DNA of 44,483 nt from an uncultured Sphingomonas sp. Lineage in GTDB: Bacteria; Pseudomonadota; Alphaproteobacteria; Sphingomonadales; Sphingomonadaceae. The notes below the pieces were generated by a model. That model made no database searches and had not been told where the DNA came from. It saw only the letters and a list, made by a program, of their open reading frames with translations. The stretch is taken from NCBI RefSeq assembly GCF_913778135.1, contig NZ_CAJYVU010000158.1:1-44483 (forward strand), in the 5' to 3' direction. Made by a program: the position numbers and the translations under genes. Shown here one piece after another: positions 1 through 7,644 of this stretch (positions are counted from its first letter, which is position 1; each line of letters begins with the position of its first letter).

Positions 1-441
1 GCGTACAACACCGTTGTGCCGTCGTCGGGCAAGGTACTGACCGGCGGTGTCGACGCCAATGCGTTGCAGCGCCCCAAGCGCTTCTTCGGCGCGGCGCGCA
101 ACATCGAGGAGGGTGGCTCGCTCTCGATCATCGCGACCGCGCTGATCGACACCGGCAGCCGCATGGACGAAGTCATCTTCGAAGAGTTCAAGGGTACGGG
201 TAACTCCGAAATCGTCCTCGACCGCAAGGTTGCCGACAAGCGCGTCTTCCCGGCGCTGGACGTCGGCAAGTCGGGCACGCGCAAGGAAGAGCTGCTGGTC
301 GACAAGGGGCAGCTGTCGAAGATGTGGGTGCTGCGCCGTATCCTGATGCAGATGGGCACCGTCGACGCGATGGAGTTCCTGCTCGGCAAGATGAAGGATT
401 CGAAGACCAACGCCGACTTCTTCGACAGCATGAATCAATAG
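1..441 (+). CDS. rho: Transcription termination factor Rho, C-terminal part (5' end outside window)
   Basis: The gene is open from the first base and ends with TAG at 439-441, so only the last 146 residues are present. They match the C-terminal half of the Rho hexameric RNA-dependent ATPase. The segment [19 protein letters not shown] contains the arginine and R-loop region that lines the RNA channel and the ATP pocket between subunits. It is preceded by [20 protein letters not shown], which includes the Q-loop area. Rho loads on untranslated C-rich RNA and stops RNA polymerase. Nothing looks broken in the visible part. The gene is followed by a GC-rich hairpin at 452-472. In many alphaproteobacteria rho lies close to mnmE/mnmG; here about 15 kb separates them. 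Confidence 0.95.
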   Translation, partial: AYNTVVPSSGKVLTGGVDANALQRPKRFFGAARNIEEGGSLSIIATALIDTGSRMDEVIFEEFKGTGNSEIVLDRKVADKRVFPALDVGKSGTRKEELLVDKGQLSKMWVLRRILMQMGTVDAMEFLLGKMKDSKTNADFFDSMNQ

Positions 442-451
442 CCGAGTGCGG

Positions 452-472
452 CCCGCGCCATGCTGGCGCGGG
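452..472 (+). terminator. GC hairpin downstream of rho
   Basis: CCCGCGCC (452-459) and GGCGCGGG (465-472) form a perfect 8-bp stem with a 5-nt loop, 11 bases after the rho stop codon. There is no T-tract, so it may be a 3' end stabiliser rather than a classical intrinsic terminator. Confidence 0.45.
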
Positions 473-493
473 ACTCGCCCCGGCTCGGCCGGC

Positions 494-540
494 GGGGCGG
501 CGCAGACCGCCCCGACCGACGACGCGGGCCTCGCCCGCGA
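494..540. repeat. GC-rich palindromic intergenic repeat, copy 1
   Basis: Two hairpins follow each other: GGGGCGG/CCGCCCC (494-500, 507-513) and GCGGGC-CTC-GCCCGC (524-538). The block CCGACGACGCGGGC plus a following GCCCGCG recurs in the gap before xth near 2330-2353. Two copies in separate intergenic gaps suggest a REP-like dispersed element. No genome-wide count is possible from this window. Confidence 0.4.
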
Positions 541-677
541 CGCCCCCTACCTCCCTTCCCATCCTCCCATTGTATCAAACCATGTCCAGCGGATCACGCC
601 TGCGACTAGTGCGTATGCCCCGCTTGGCGCAGCGTGTGGTTCCGCTATGACGCAGCGATGAACCGGGAGCAGCCAGC

Positions 678-1385
678 GTGATCCTCGCCCATATTCTCTC
701 CGCCGCGGCCGCTGCCGGGCCGGGATCGCTGTCGGACATCTGGCAACACGTCGTCGCCGATTTCTCCAACCTGTCCGACGCGACCGCGCTCGCGGCGTTC
801 GGGCAGGTGCTGCTGATCGATCTGGTGCTGGCGGGCGACAATGCAATCGTCGTCGGCGCGCTGGCGGCGGGACTGCCCGCGGCTGATCGGCGTAAGGTCA
901 TCCTGATCGGTATTGGCGCGGCGCTGGTGCTGCGCATCTTCTTCGCGCTGATCGTCACCTGGTTGATGGGGATCGTCGGGCTGATTTTCGCTGGCGGATT
1001 GCTGCTGCTGTGGGTCAGCTGGAAGTTCTGGCGCGAAATCCGCGAGGGCGGCGCGCACGAGGCCGACGAGCAGGCCGGGATCAGGCCGGCACGGAGCTTC
1101 GCCGCCGCGGCCTGGGCGGTCGCGGTCGCCGACGTGTCGATGAGCCTCGACAACGTGCTGGCGGTCGCGGGCGCCGCGCGCGAGCATCCGGGCATTCTGG
1201 TGATCGGCCTGCTGCTGTCGGTCGCGCTGATGGGTCTGGCGGCCAATCTGATCGCGCGCATCATCAACAAGTATCGCTGGATCGCGTACATCGGTCTTGC
1301 CGTGATCGTGTTCGTCGCGGGCAAGATGATCTACGAGGGCTGGACCGGAACGGCCGAGACCGCTGGGATCGTGTCGCTGTTCTGA
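678..1385 (+). CDS. TerC-family integral membrane protein (YjbE-type)
   Basis: The product is a 235-residue polytopic inner-membrane protein. It carries the two acidic motifs of the TerC family, LVLAGDN (about 49-55) and SLDNVLAVAG (about 156-165), each inside a hydrophobic helix. About seven hydrophobic segments are visible, with a charged cytoplasmic loop near residues 118-135. TerC relatives such as YjbE/YkoY/Alx are linked to manganese or other metal export, often at the Sec translocon during metalation of secreted enzymes. The exact substrate cannot be read from sequence. The start is GTG at 678, with GGGAGC upstream at 665-670. I looked for a yybP-ykoY manganese riboswitch in the 5' gap and did not see one. 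The gene stands alone between rho and a lolA-like gene. Confidence 0.85.
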   Translation: MILAHILSAAAAAGPGSLSDIWQHVVADFSNLSDATALAAFGQVLLIDLVLAGDNAIVVGALAAGLPAADRRKVILIGIGAALVLRIFFALIVTWLMGIVGLIFAGGLLLLWVSWKFWREIREGGAHEADEQAGIRPARSFAAAAWAVAVADVSMSLDNVLAVAGAAREHPGILVIGLLLSVALMGLAANLIARIINKYRWIAYIGLAVIVFVAGKMIYEGWTGTAETAGIVSLF

Positions 1386-1491
1386 CCGAGCGCAGGCTTT
1401 CGAACGGCGGCGGGGATCGCTCCGGGTTCACGGCGCGTTCAATGCCGCCGTGCGACTTGCCGGTCCCCCGCAATCATCGGAGCGTTTGAAC

Positions 1492-2097
1492 GTGAAAGCC
1501 TTTCTGCCACTCGCCGTACTCGTCGCGACGTCGGTTCCCGCCGCGGCGCAGAGCGGTGATCTGGCGGCGGTCCAGCGGCACCTGCAGTCGGTCAACACCA
1601 TGACTGCCGCGTTCAGTCAGACCGATCGCAACGGACAGGTGCTGACCGGCACGCTGACGTTGAAGAAGCCGGGCAAGATCCGCTTTCAGTATCAGAAGGG
1701 CGTGCCGATCCTGATCGTCGGCGATGGCAAGGCGCTGACCTTCATCGATTATTCGGTGCGGCAGGTGCAGCGCTGGCCGATCGGCAACTCGCCGCTGGGT
1801 GTGCTGCTCGACCCGAACAAGGACATCTCGCGCTTCGCCAAGGTGGTGCCGAGCGGTGATCCGCGCGTCGTCTCGGTCGAGGGATATGACGCAAAGCACC
1901 CCGAATATGGCCGCATCAACCTGGTGTTCGCGCGCGACGCGAGTGCGCCGGCGGGACTGATGCTGCAGGGCTGGGTCCAGCTCGATGCGCAGGGTAACCG
2001 CACGACGATTCGTCTCTCGAATCAGAAGTTCAACCAGCCTGTCAGCGACGGAACGTTCCGCTGGAACGATCCGCGGAGGCAGGGACGCGCCGGCTGA
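1492..2097 (+). CDS. LolA-like outer-membrane lipoprotein carrier
   Basis: The product is a 201-residue exported protein. An N-terminal signal peptide (KAFLPLAVLVATSVPAAAQ) is followed by a LolA/LolB fold segment with TMTAAFSQTDRNGQVLTGTL and KPGKIRFQYQ, the typical first strands of periplasmic LolA. LolA accepts lipoproteins from LolCDE and passes them to the outer membrane. The start is GTG at 1492, because CGGAG at 1478-1482 is well spaced (9 nt). TTG at 1486 and GTG at 1450 are in frame but poorer. It could be a LolA-family paralogue rather than the sole carrier, and the genome copy number is unknown. LptE and LptB elsewhere in the window serve the parallel LPS route. Confidence 0.85.
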   Translation: MKAFLPLAVLVATSVPAAAQSGDLAAVQRHLQSVNTMTAAFSQTDRNGQVLTGTLTLKKPGKIRFQYQKGVPILIVGDGKALTFIDYSVRQVQRWPIGNSPLGVLLDPNKDISRFAKVVPSGDPRVVSVEGYDAKHPEYGRINLVFARDASAPAGLMLQGWVQLDAQGNRTTIRLSNQKFNQPVSDGTFRWNDPRRQGRAG

Positions 2098-2429
2098 ACG
2101 GAGCCAGAGCGGTTCGTTCATCTGTGCGACAGGCTGGCAGCCCTAAAAGCTGACTTGCGGACGTGGGGCGGATCGGGGATTTTTCCCCCTGTTGCCCCGA
2201 ACCTCCACGATCCCGCCTGCGTGACGAACGCCAGGTCGGCCCTCGCTCCTTGCCCCCGGAGCGGGGGCCATTCTGCGAATGGGCCAGCGACTTGGCCCAC
2301 GAGCACGGCCGGCAAGCCGGAAGGCTCGTCCGACGACGCGGGCTTTGCCCGCGGCGCTGCGCCGCGAGAAAAAGCGGTACGTCCGCCTCCCCTTGGCAGC
2401 CCCCTGCCCGCCCCGCTACACGCGCAGCC
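2098..2429. other. 332-nt intergenic region, hairpin rich
   Basis: I see no credible gene here. The region contains several inverted repeats: GGGGA/TCCCC with a T-rich loop (2175-2188), GCCCCC-GGAGC-GGGGGC (2252-2268), CCGGC-AA-GCCGG (2309-2320), GCGGGC-TTT-GCCCGC (2338-2352) and GCGGCG-CTG-CGCCGC (2351-2365). The first could end the lolA transcript. The later ones resemble the block after rho. An xth promoter presumably lies here, but I cannot place -35/-10 boxes with confidence. Confidence 0.5.
2330..2365. repeat. GC-rich palindromic intergenic repeat, copy 2
   Basis: The block CCGACGACGCGGGC followed by GCCCGCG repeats the sequence at about 516-539. Here it is continued by a second hairpin GCGGCG-CTG-CGCCGC and a GAGAAAAAG tail. 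The sequence is intergenic, palindromic and shared between two unrelated gaps. Confidence 0.4.
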
Positions 2430-3212
2430 GTGAAGATCGTCTCGTGGAACATCAACTCGGTGCGCTTCCGCATCGACATCGTCGAGCAATTCCTGCGCGA
2501 GGCGCAGCCCGACGTGCTGTGCCTGCAGGAAACCAAGGTGGTCGACGCGGACTTCCCGATCGAGACGTTCCGTGCGCTCGGCTACGAGCACGTGCTGCTT
2601 CACGGACAGCGGATGCACCATGGCGTCGCGATCGTATCGCGCGTGCCGGTGGTCGAGGATGATCGGCTCGACTGGCAGGCGAACAAGGAAGCGCGGCACC
2701 TGGGCGTCCGACTGCCCAATGGCGTCCGATTGGAGAACGTCTACGTGCCCGCGGGCGGCGACGTGCCCGATCGTGAGGTGAACCCGAAATTCGGGCAGAA
2801 GCTCGACTTCGTCGAACGGATGACGCGCTGGTCGCAAAACCTCGATGGCCCAACGATCCTGACCGGCGACTTCAACATCGCGCCCCTGCCCGCCGACGTG
2901 TGGAGCCACAAGGCGCTCTTGAAGGTCGTCAGCCACACGCCCATCGAGGTGGAGGCGCTCGATGCGTTGAAGGCGTCGAACACCTGGGTCGATCTCGGCC
3001 GGCACTTTTACCCGGCGCCGGCGCGGCTGCATACGTGGTGGAGCTATCGCTCGCCCGACTGGACGAAGAACGATCGCGGGCGCCGCCTCGATCACATGTG
3101 GGCGACCGCCGATGTTGCCGCCCAGGCGCGTGCGCACACGGTGTTCGAGGATTGCCGCAGCTGGCTCAAGCCCAGCGATCACGTGCCGATCATGACCGAG
3201 TTCGACTGGTGA
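2430..3212 (+). CDS. xth: Exodeoxyribonuclease III
   Basis: The product is a 260-residue exonuclease III of the AP-endonuclease (EEP) family. It acts on abasic sites and 3' blocked ends in base excision repair. Visible family residues are N7 in MKIVSWNINS, E34 in CLQETK, D147 and N149 in TGDFNI, and D250-H251 in KPSDHVP at the C-terminus. The start is GTG at 2430, which gives the usual MKIVSWNINSVR beginning. The reading frame stays open upstream to 2163, but that sequence is palindromic intergenic DNA and is not protein-like. The stop overlaps the GTG start of ribA (GTGA), so the two genes are probably co-transcribed and translationally coupled. Confidence 0.95.
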   Translation: MKIVSWNINSVRFRIDIVEQFLREAQPDVLCLQETKVVDADFPIETFRALGYEHVLLHGQRMHHGVAIVSRVPVVEDDRLDWQANKEARHLGVRLPNGVRLENVYVPAGGDVPDREVNPKFGQKLDFVERMTRWSQNLDGPTILTGDFNIAPLPADVWSHKALLKVVSHTPIEVEALDALKASNTWVDLGRHFYPAPARLHTWWSYRSPDWTKNDRGRRLDHMWATADVAAQARAHTVFEDCRSWLKPSDHVPIMTEFDW

Positions 3213-4264
3213 GCGCGCGCGCCGCAGCAAAGGCGATCGACGCACTGCGCCGCGGCTGGCCGATCGAATTGCGCGCGCCGGGCGAGGAACCGCTGACGCT
3301 GCTGGCGATCGAGACGGCTGACGAAGGGCGCCTGCGCGCGTTCGCTTCTGACGATTACGGCGTACTGATCTCGAGCGGTCGTGCCGAGACGCTCAAGCTC
3401 CTCAATCAGCGCGCCTCGGGTGACCCCGACCAGCCGGTGGTGATCGAGCATGCGCCGTGGTTCGACATGGCGCTCGCGACCGCGATCGCCGATCCGCAGC
3501 ACGATCTGTCGACGCCGATGAAGGGGCCGTTCCGCACGCTGGAGAACCGCCGCCCGATCGCGACCGCGGCGGCGCTGCAGCTGGCGCGTATCGCGGGGTT
3601 GCTGCCGGCCTTCTTCACCGACGGCGTTGATGCGGAGGTGACGATCACGCCCGACGACATCGCCGCGCACGAGGATGCCGCACGCCTGGCGATCGCGGTG
3701 CGCGCCAAACTGCCCGTCGACGGTGCGGAGGACGCTGAAATCGTCGCGTTCCGCTCACCCGAGAGTGCCGACGAACATGTCGCCTTGATCGTCGGTGCGC
3801 CGAACGGCCGCGCGCCGGTGGTGCGGCTCCACAGCGAATGTTTGACCGGCGACGTGCTCGGCAGCCTGAAATGTGACTGCGGCCCACAGCTTCACGCCGC
3901 GATCCACGCGATCGAGGAGAGTGGCTGGGGCATCCTGCTTTACCTGCGGCAGGAAGGGCGCGGTATCGGACTGATCAACAAGCTGCGCGCTTATGCCTTG
4001 CAGGATCAGGGGTTCGACACGGTCGATGCGAACACGCGGTTGGGCTTCGCGATCGATGCACGCGATTTCGGCGTGGCGGCGCGGATGCTGACGCTGCTCG
4101 GGCAAGGCGAGGTGCGGCTGCTGACCAACAATCCCGCGAAGGTGGCGGGACTTGAAGCAGCGGGCGTGCGCGTGATCGAGCGCGTGCCGCACTTTTTGCC
4201 GACTAACCCGCACAACGAACGCTACCTCGCCACTAAGCGCGACCGGACCGGCCATCAGCTCTGA
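3209..4264 (+). CDS. ribA: GTP cyclohydrolase II with N-terminal extension
   Basis: The product has 351 residues. The C-terminal part (about 180-345) is GTP cyclohydrolase II, which opens GTP to the first riboflavin intermediate. Zinc ligands C211, C222 and C224 lie in HSECLTGDVLGSLKCDCG. The GTP-binding stretch RQEGRGIGLINKLRAYAL is at 247-264, and TNNPAK is at 306-311. The first 170 residues resemble the extended form common in alphaproteobacteria. They lack the acidic DREDEGD-type and TPERA-type motifs of DHBP synthase, so they should not supply RibB activity. The start is GTG at 3209, overlapping the xth stop. No other riboflavin gene is in the window. Confidence 0.92.
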   Translation: MSARAAAKAIDALRRGWPIELRAPGEEPLTLLAIETADEGRLRAFASDDYGVLISSGRAETLKLLNQRASGDPDQPVVIEHAPWFDMALATAIADPQHDLSTPMKGPFRTLENRRPIATAAALQLARIAGLLPAFFTDGVDAEVTITPDDIAAHEDAARLAIAVRAKLPVDGAEDAEIVAFRSPESADEHVALIVGAPNGRAPVVRLHSECLTGDVLGSLKCDCGPQLHAAIHAIEESGWGILLYLRQEGRGIGLINKLRAYALQDQGFDTVDANTRLGFAIDARDFGVAARMLTLLGQGEVRLLTNNPAKVAGLEAAGVRVIERVPHFLPTNPHNERYLATKRDRTGHQL

Positions 4265-4268
4265 TCCG

Positions 4269-4748
4269 CTGATCGTCGTATTCGGCGCGGCGGTACGCGC
4301 CGACGGGCGACCGAGCGGTGCGCTCGCTGGCCGGATTGAACTGGCGCGGCACCTGGCGGCGCGGTGGCCTGAGGCGATCGTGTTCTGCTCGGGTGCGATC
4401 GGTGACGAGGGCCCATCGGAAGCGTCGGTGATCGCACGGGGTTTGCGCGACACGGTTGCCGCTGATCGCCTGGTGCTCGACGAGGAAAGTCGCGACACGT
4501 TGCAGACCGCGCGTGCTGCGGCCGATTATGCACGGGCAAACGGCATTGCACGCTGCGTCGCCTGCACCGACAATTGGCATCAACCACGCGCGCGCATGCT
4601 GTTGCGGCTGTTCGGCGTGAGAACAGCGGGCGCCCGGCTCGAGCATGGTCATCGGCCTGCCAAGCGGCGAGCACGCGCCTATGTACGCGAGGCGCTCGCG
4701 CTGCCCTACGACGCCGTTGCGGGCGCGTGGGCGTTAATCAGGCGATAA
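4269..4748 (+). CDS. YdcF/DUF218-family protein without a standard start codon
   Basis: The frame is open from 4176 to the TAA at 4746-4748. From about 4266 it encodes DPLIVVFGAAV, the first strand of the DUF218 (YdcF/SanA-type) domain. It continues through CSGAIGDEGPSEASVI, the domain's typical glycine-rich and acidic segment, and DEESRDTLQTARAAADY. There is no ATG, GTG or TTG before GTG 4380, which lies after the first strand and would remove the VFGA motif. CTG 4269 is used here as the 5' end. ATC at 4254-4256 sits exactly where an ATG would overlap the ribA stop. DUF218 proteins are of poorly known function, linked to envelope processes. The 3' end overlaps the convergent HAD gene by 11 nt. 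Confidence 0.6.
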   Translation: MIVVFGAAVRADGRPSGALAGRIELARHLAARWPEAIVFCSGAIGDEGPSEASVIARGLRDTVAADRLVLDEESRDTLQTARAAADYARANGIARCVACTDNWHQPRARMLLRLFGVRTAGARLEHGHRPAKRRARAYVREALALPYDAVAGAWALIRR

Positions 4749-5400
4749 GCGCGCGGACCTCATCGAAGTCGCGCGCGATCGCGTCGACACCGATCGCGCG
4801 CAGCCGTTCGGCGTGACCGGGCGCGCAGTGCGTACCCGCGACCAGTCCGATGACGTAACCTCCGCTCGCCATCGCCCCGGTCGCACCAACGGGCGAGTCC
4901 TCCAGTATCGCGCAGCGCTCGATCGGGACACCGAGCCGCTCGGCCCCAAAGAGGTATAGATCGGGTGCGGGTTTGCCGCGCGCGACATGCTCCGCGCCCG
5001 AGTAGACGTGCTCGCCGAATGCGTCACTCAGGCCCAGATGCGCGAGATGCGCGTGGAGCCAGCGCGTGTTGCTCGACGACACGACCGCCTTGGCTAGATC
5101 GGCGGGCAGGCTGCGCACGAACGCAACCGCTCCCGCGACCTCCTCGATCCCCTCAGCGATGCAGCGCGCATCCTCGGCCGCGCGTGCGGTGTGGAAGCTG
5201 TCGGGCAGCGGCCCACCAATCCAGCGCTCGACCGCGCCGCGGAAGTCGGCGCCCGACAGTCCCATGAAGTTCGCCATCGACTGCTCGGGCGTGGTCGGAT
5301 GGCCGATATCGGTCAGGAATGCGGCGATCTGACGATTACCCGCCGCCTCGCTCTCAATCAGGACGCCGTCGAAATCGAACAGGAGCGCTGCAAACCTCAT
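4738..5400 (-). CDS. HAD-superfamily hydrolase, phosphoglycolate phosphatase/beta-PGM-like
   Basis: The product has 220 residues and the four HAD motifs: nucleophile and acid/base D9 and D11 in LLFDFDGVLIE; VVSSSNTRW (about 106-114); K143 in RGKPAPD; and LEDSPVGATGA (about 166-176). A helical C1-type cap lies between motifs I and II. These enzymes dephosphorylate small phosphorylated metabolites, commonly sugar phosphates or phosphoglycolate. The substrate cannot be set from the sequence. The ATG overlaps the stop of the upstream yggS gene (ATGA), so the two form an operon. Confidence 0.85.
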   Translation of the reverse strand: MRFAALLFDFDGVLIESEAAGNRQIAAFLTDIGHPTTPEQSMANFMGLSGADFRGAVERWIGGPLPDSFHTARAAEDARCIAEGIEEVAGAVAFVRSLPADLAKAVVSSSNTRWLHAHLAHLGLSDAFGEHVYSGAEHVARGKPAPDLYLFGAERLGVPIERCAILEDSPVGATGAMASGGYVIGLVAGTHCAPGHAERLRAIGVDAIARDFDEVRALIA

Positions 5401-6113
5401 GCACGGTGACCGAACAGAGCAGAGCCGACCCGGACATGGGTGGCGCCGAGCGTTACCGCGGTCTCGTAATCGTCCGACATGCCCATGCTCAGGCCGCTCA
5501 GGCCGTGGTCGCGTGCGAGCTTTGCCAAGAGCGCGAAATAGGGTGCCGCCTCCAGCCCGGCAGGCGGCAGGCACATGAGCCCAGCAATCGGCAGTTCGGC
5601 GTCGCGTGCTTGCGTGAGCAATGCGGGCAGGTCGGCAATCGCGCAGCCGCCCTTCTGCGGTTCGTCGCCGATGTTGATCTGAATGAAACAGTCGGGCCGT
5701 CGATCCTCCTGCTCCATCGCGCGCGTGAGTGCGGTGACGAGTGACGGGCGATCGACGACGTGGATCGCGTCGGCCAAGCGCACCGCCTCGCGCGCCTTGT
5801 TCGACTGGAGCTGTCCGATCAGGTGAAGCCGCGAATCGGGATATTGCTCGCGCAAGGTAGGCCATTTCGCCTCGGCTTCCTGGACGCGGTTCTCCCCGAA
5901 ATCTCGCTGACCGGCGGCGAGCAGCGGCTCGATCGCCTCGGCCGGGTGCGTCTTCGATACCGCAATCAGCGTGACGTGAACGGGATCGCGGCGCGCGATG
6001 GTAGCGGCCTTGTCGATCCGTCTCCGCAGGTCGACGAGCCGTTCGGCCGGAGAACGATCATCCCGGACGCGCGGCTTGGGGCGCGGGGCAAGCGAGGGTT
6101 CGTCGAAGGGCAT
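5397..6113 (-). CDS. YggS-family pyridoxal-phosphate homeostasis protein
   Basis: The product has 238 residues and is a single-domain PLP-binding TIM barrel of the YggS/PROSC (PLPBP) family. The PLP lysine is K54 in LIAVSKTHP. It is followed by FGENRVQEAEAKW, HLIGQLQSNKA, GLSMGMSDDYETA and VRVGSALFG, which build the phosphate pocket. Family members buffer vitamin B6 and influence amino-acid pools; no catalytic reaction is established. I chose the start at 6113 (MPFDEPS). The frame is open to 6224, but that part overlaps the divergent thiE-like gene. Only 22 bp separate the two divergent starts, so one promoter must lie inside the neighbouring gene. Confidence 0.9.
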   Translation of the reverse strand: MPFDEPSLAPRPKPRVRDDRSPAERLVDLRRRIDKAATIARRDPVHVTLIAVSKTHPAEAIEPLLAAGQRDFGENRVQEAEAKWPTLREQYPDSRLHLIGQLQSNKAREAVRLADAIHVVDRPSLVTALTRAMEQEDRRPDCFIQINIGDEPQKGGCAIADLPALLTQARDAELPIAGLMCLPPAGLEAAPYFALLAKLARDHGLSGLSMGMSDDYETAVTLGATHVRVGSALFGHRA

Positions 6114-6135
6114 CGCGCGGGCTATAAGCGTGGTG

Positions 6136-6684
6136 ATGCGCACTCGCCACCCTTGCCAACCGCCACGAGCGGGGAAGCGCCTGCTCGTGCTACCGACACG
6201 TTGGCTGATGACGGACGAGCGCATGGGTGACGAACTATGGCGCGCGTTGGCCAGACTGCCGCGCGGGCGCGGCGTAATATTCCGCCATTATTCCTTGTCA
6301 CCACCAGAACGACGACGCTTGTTCGCGCGGGTGCGACGGGTGGCGCGATCACGCGGGCTGGTGCTGATCCGGGCGGGCACGAAGCGGATGGCGGGAGAGC
6401 AGGGCACGCACGGTCAGAATGGTGGCAGCATCGTGACCTGGCCGGTGCACTCAGTCGCGCAGGCGCGACGCGCGCGGCAGGCGGGTGCTGCGGCGGTGTT
6501 CGTTTCGCCCGTATTCGCTACGCGCTCGCACCCGGGAACCGAGCATCTGGGTGAGCGGCGCGCGCGCGCGATCGGACGTGTTGCAGGCGTACCGCTGATT
6601 GCACTCGGCGGCATGGACGAGCGGCGCTTTCGAAAACTAAGCGGCTTTCACGGCTATGCGGCGATCGATGCCTGGCTGAGGTAA
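6136..6684 (+). CDS. Thiamine-phosphate-synthase-like protein (ThiE/TenI superfamily)
   Basis: The product has 182 residues. The second half carries the signature AGAAAVFVSPVFATRSHPG and VPLIALGGM, the phosphate-binding region of the ThiE/TenI barrel that joins HMP-PP to the thiazole phosphate or handles thiazole tautomers. The first half is divergent: the usual LYLVTD start is replaced by RLLVLPTRWLMTD, and I do not see the typical substrate-binding QxRxK motif. The protein is short for ThiE (usually about 210). Other thiamine genes are absent here. It may therefore be a divergent synthase or a family member with another role. The start could also be one of the GTGs at 6130 or 6133, adjacent to ATG 6136. 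Confidence 0.72.
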   Translation: MRTRHPCQPPRAGKRLLVLPTRWLMTDERMGDELWRALARLPRGRGVIFRHYSLSPPERRRLFARVRRVARSRGLVLIRAGTKRMAGEQGTHGQNGGSIVTWPVHSVAQARRARQAGAAAVFVSPVFATRSHPGTEHLGERRARAIGRVAGVPLIALGGMDERRFRKLSGFHGYAAIDAWLR

Positions 6685-6713
6685 CCAGTAAGCGACCTTA
6701 CCGGCCCGATCGA

Positions 6714-7430
6714 TCAGAAGCGGAAGGCAGTCCCGACATAGACCGCCTGGCTGTCGTGGCGATCGTCCTCGCGCCGCGTCAACCGCTCGCGCTCGCTCTT
6801 GTAGCGCATGCCCGCAGTCAGATCGATGTTGCGCGTCAGCGAGTAGGAACCACCAAGGTCGAGCGAATAGCTGGGCCGCTCAGCGATCAGGCTGGGCGTG
6901 CCCGCGAGCGCGCGGTCGGCGGTAGCGCGAAGCTGTCCCGAGATCGCATTACCCACGTAGCTGAGCGACACGTCGGATGACTGGCGTCCACCCGGCGTCG
7001 CGGCCAGATCGACCTTCGCCATGTCACCTGCAACTGCGAAACGCTTCCAGCCGACCGAGACGCCCAGATTATACGCGATCGGCGCAAGACCGACCGTCGG
7101 GCTGGGCGCAACCGCGGCGAGGCGGCTATTGTCGCGCGTCGGTGCCAACGTCGAGCGTGCGCGCACCGCGACGGTCACCGAGCGGTTGCCATTACGTGAT
7201 TCGGACGGCGTGAAGCTGAACCCGCTCGCGTCGAGTCCACTGCGCGCGAACAATGCGGCGAGCTTCGGGTCGGCGGCGGCTGGGGTGAACGTACCTGCGA
7301 CGCGCGGCGCCACGAAGCGCTTGACGCTGCGCGGAGCAGTTTCCGCCGCACCGAACGCGGGCGCGACGGCAAAGGCGCCCGCGACGAGCGCGATCCCCAT
7401 GCTGCCAGCGATGACCCGACGTGCGCTCAC
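6714..7430 (-). CDS. Hypothetical exported protein, probable small outer-membrane beta-barrel
   Basis: I do not recognise a named family. The 238-residue product begins with a clear signal peptide (VIAGSMGIALVAGAFAVAPAFGAAE). It ends in a series of alternating polar/hydrophobic strands with the closing YVGTAFRF. A C-terminal phenylalanine is typical of BAM-assembled outer-membrane barrels. Phrases such as SYSLDLGGSYSLTRNIDLTAGMRYK look like transmembrane beta strands of a porin-like or autotransporter-like barrel. The start is GTG at 7430, with AGAGGGG upstream at slightly long spacing. The gene is divergent from the DUF3576 lipoprotein gene. Confidence 0.65.
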   Translation of the reverse strand: MSARRVIAGSMGIALVAGAFAVAPAFGAAETAPRSVKRFVAPRVAGTFTPAAADPKLAALFARSGLDASGFSFTPSESRNGNRSVTVAVRARSTLAPTRDNSRLAAVAPSPTVGLAPIAYNLGVSVGWKRFAVAGDMAKVDLAATPGGRQSSDVSLSYVGNAISGQLRATADRALAGTPSLIAERPSYSLDLGGSYSLTRNIDLTAGMRYKSERERLTRREDDRHDSQAVYVGTAFRF

Positions 7431-7644
7431 GACTCAAACACCCCTCTGCGGCGATCTAGTGCCGCTCCCGAGAAGTGGCCTAGCAGTTTTAGGTTCCAAG
7501 TCCATCATGGAGGATATCGAATACCCTCGAAGTGTTGCGCCAACAGCACAATCGACGCGTGCTTGCCGCGCCCAGATGGGGAGGATAGAGATGGAAAAGC
7601 GATGCGCCTGCCTCGTGGCGCGTGTTTTTGCCAAGGATCCTGCC

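Noticed and set aside
442..677. A manganese (yybP-ykoY) riboswitch before the TerC-type gene
   Set aside because: These often precede TerC-type genes, but I could not find the conserved core here; the gap is filled with simple GC hairpins.
575..1324. A 249-codon minus-strand frame opposite the TerC-type gene
   Set aside because: Low-complexity Ser/Ala/Thr translation; the plus strand has clear TerC motifs.
2163..2429. An 89-codon N-terminal extension of xth
   Set aside because: The extension is Pro/Arg-rich and runs through palindromic intergenic repeats, while GTG 2430 gives the exact family start MKIVSWNINS.
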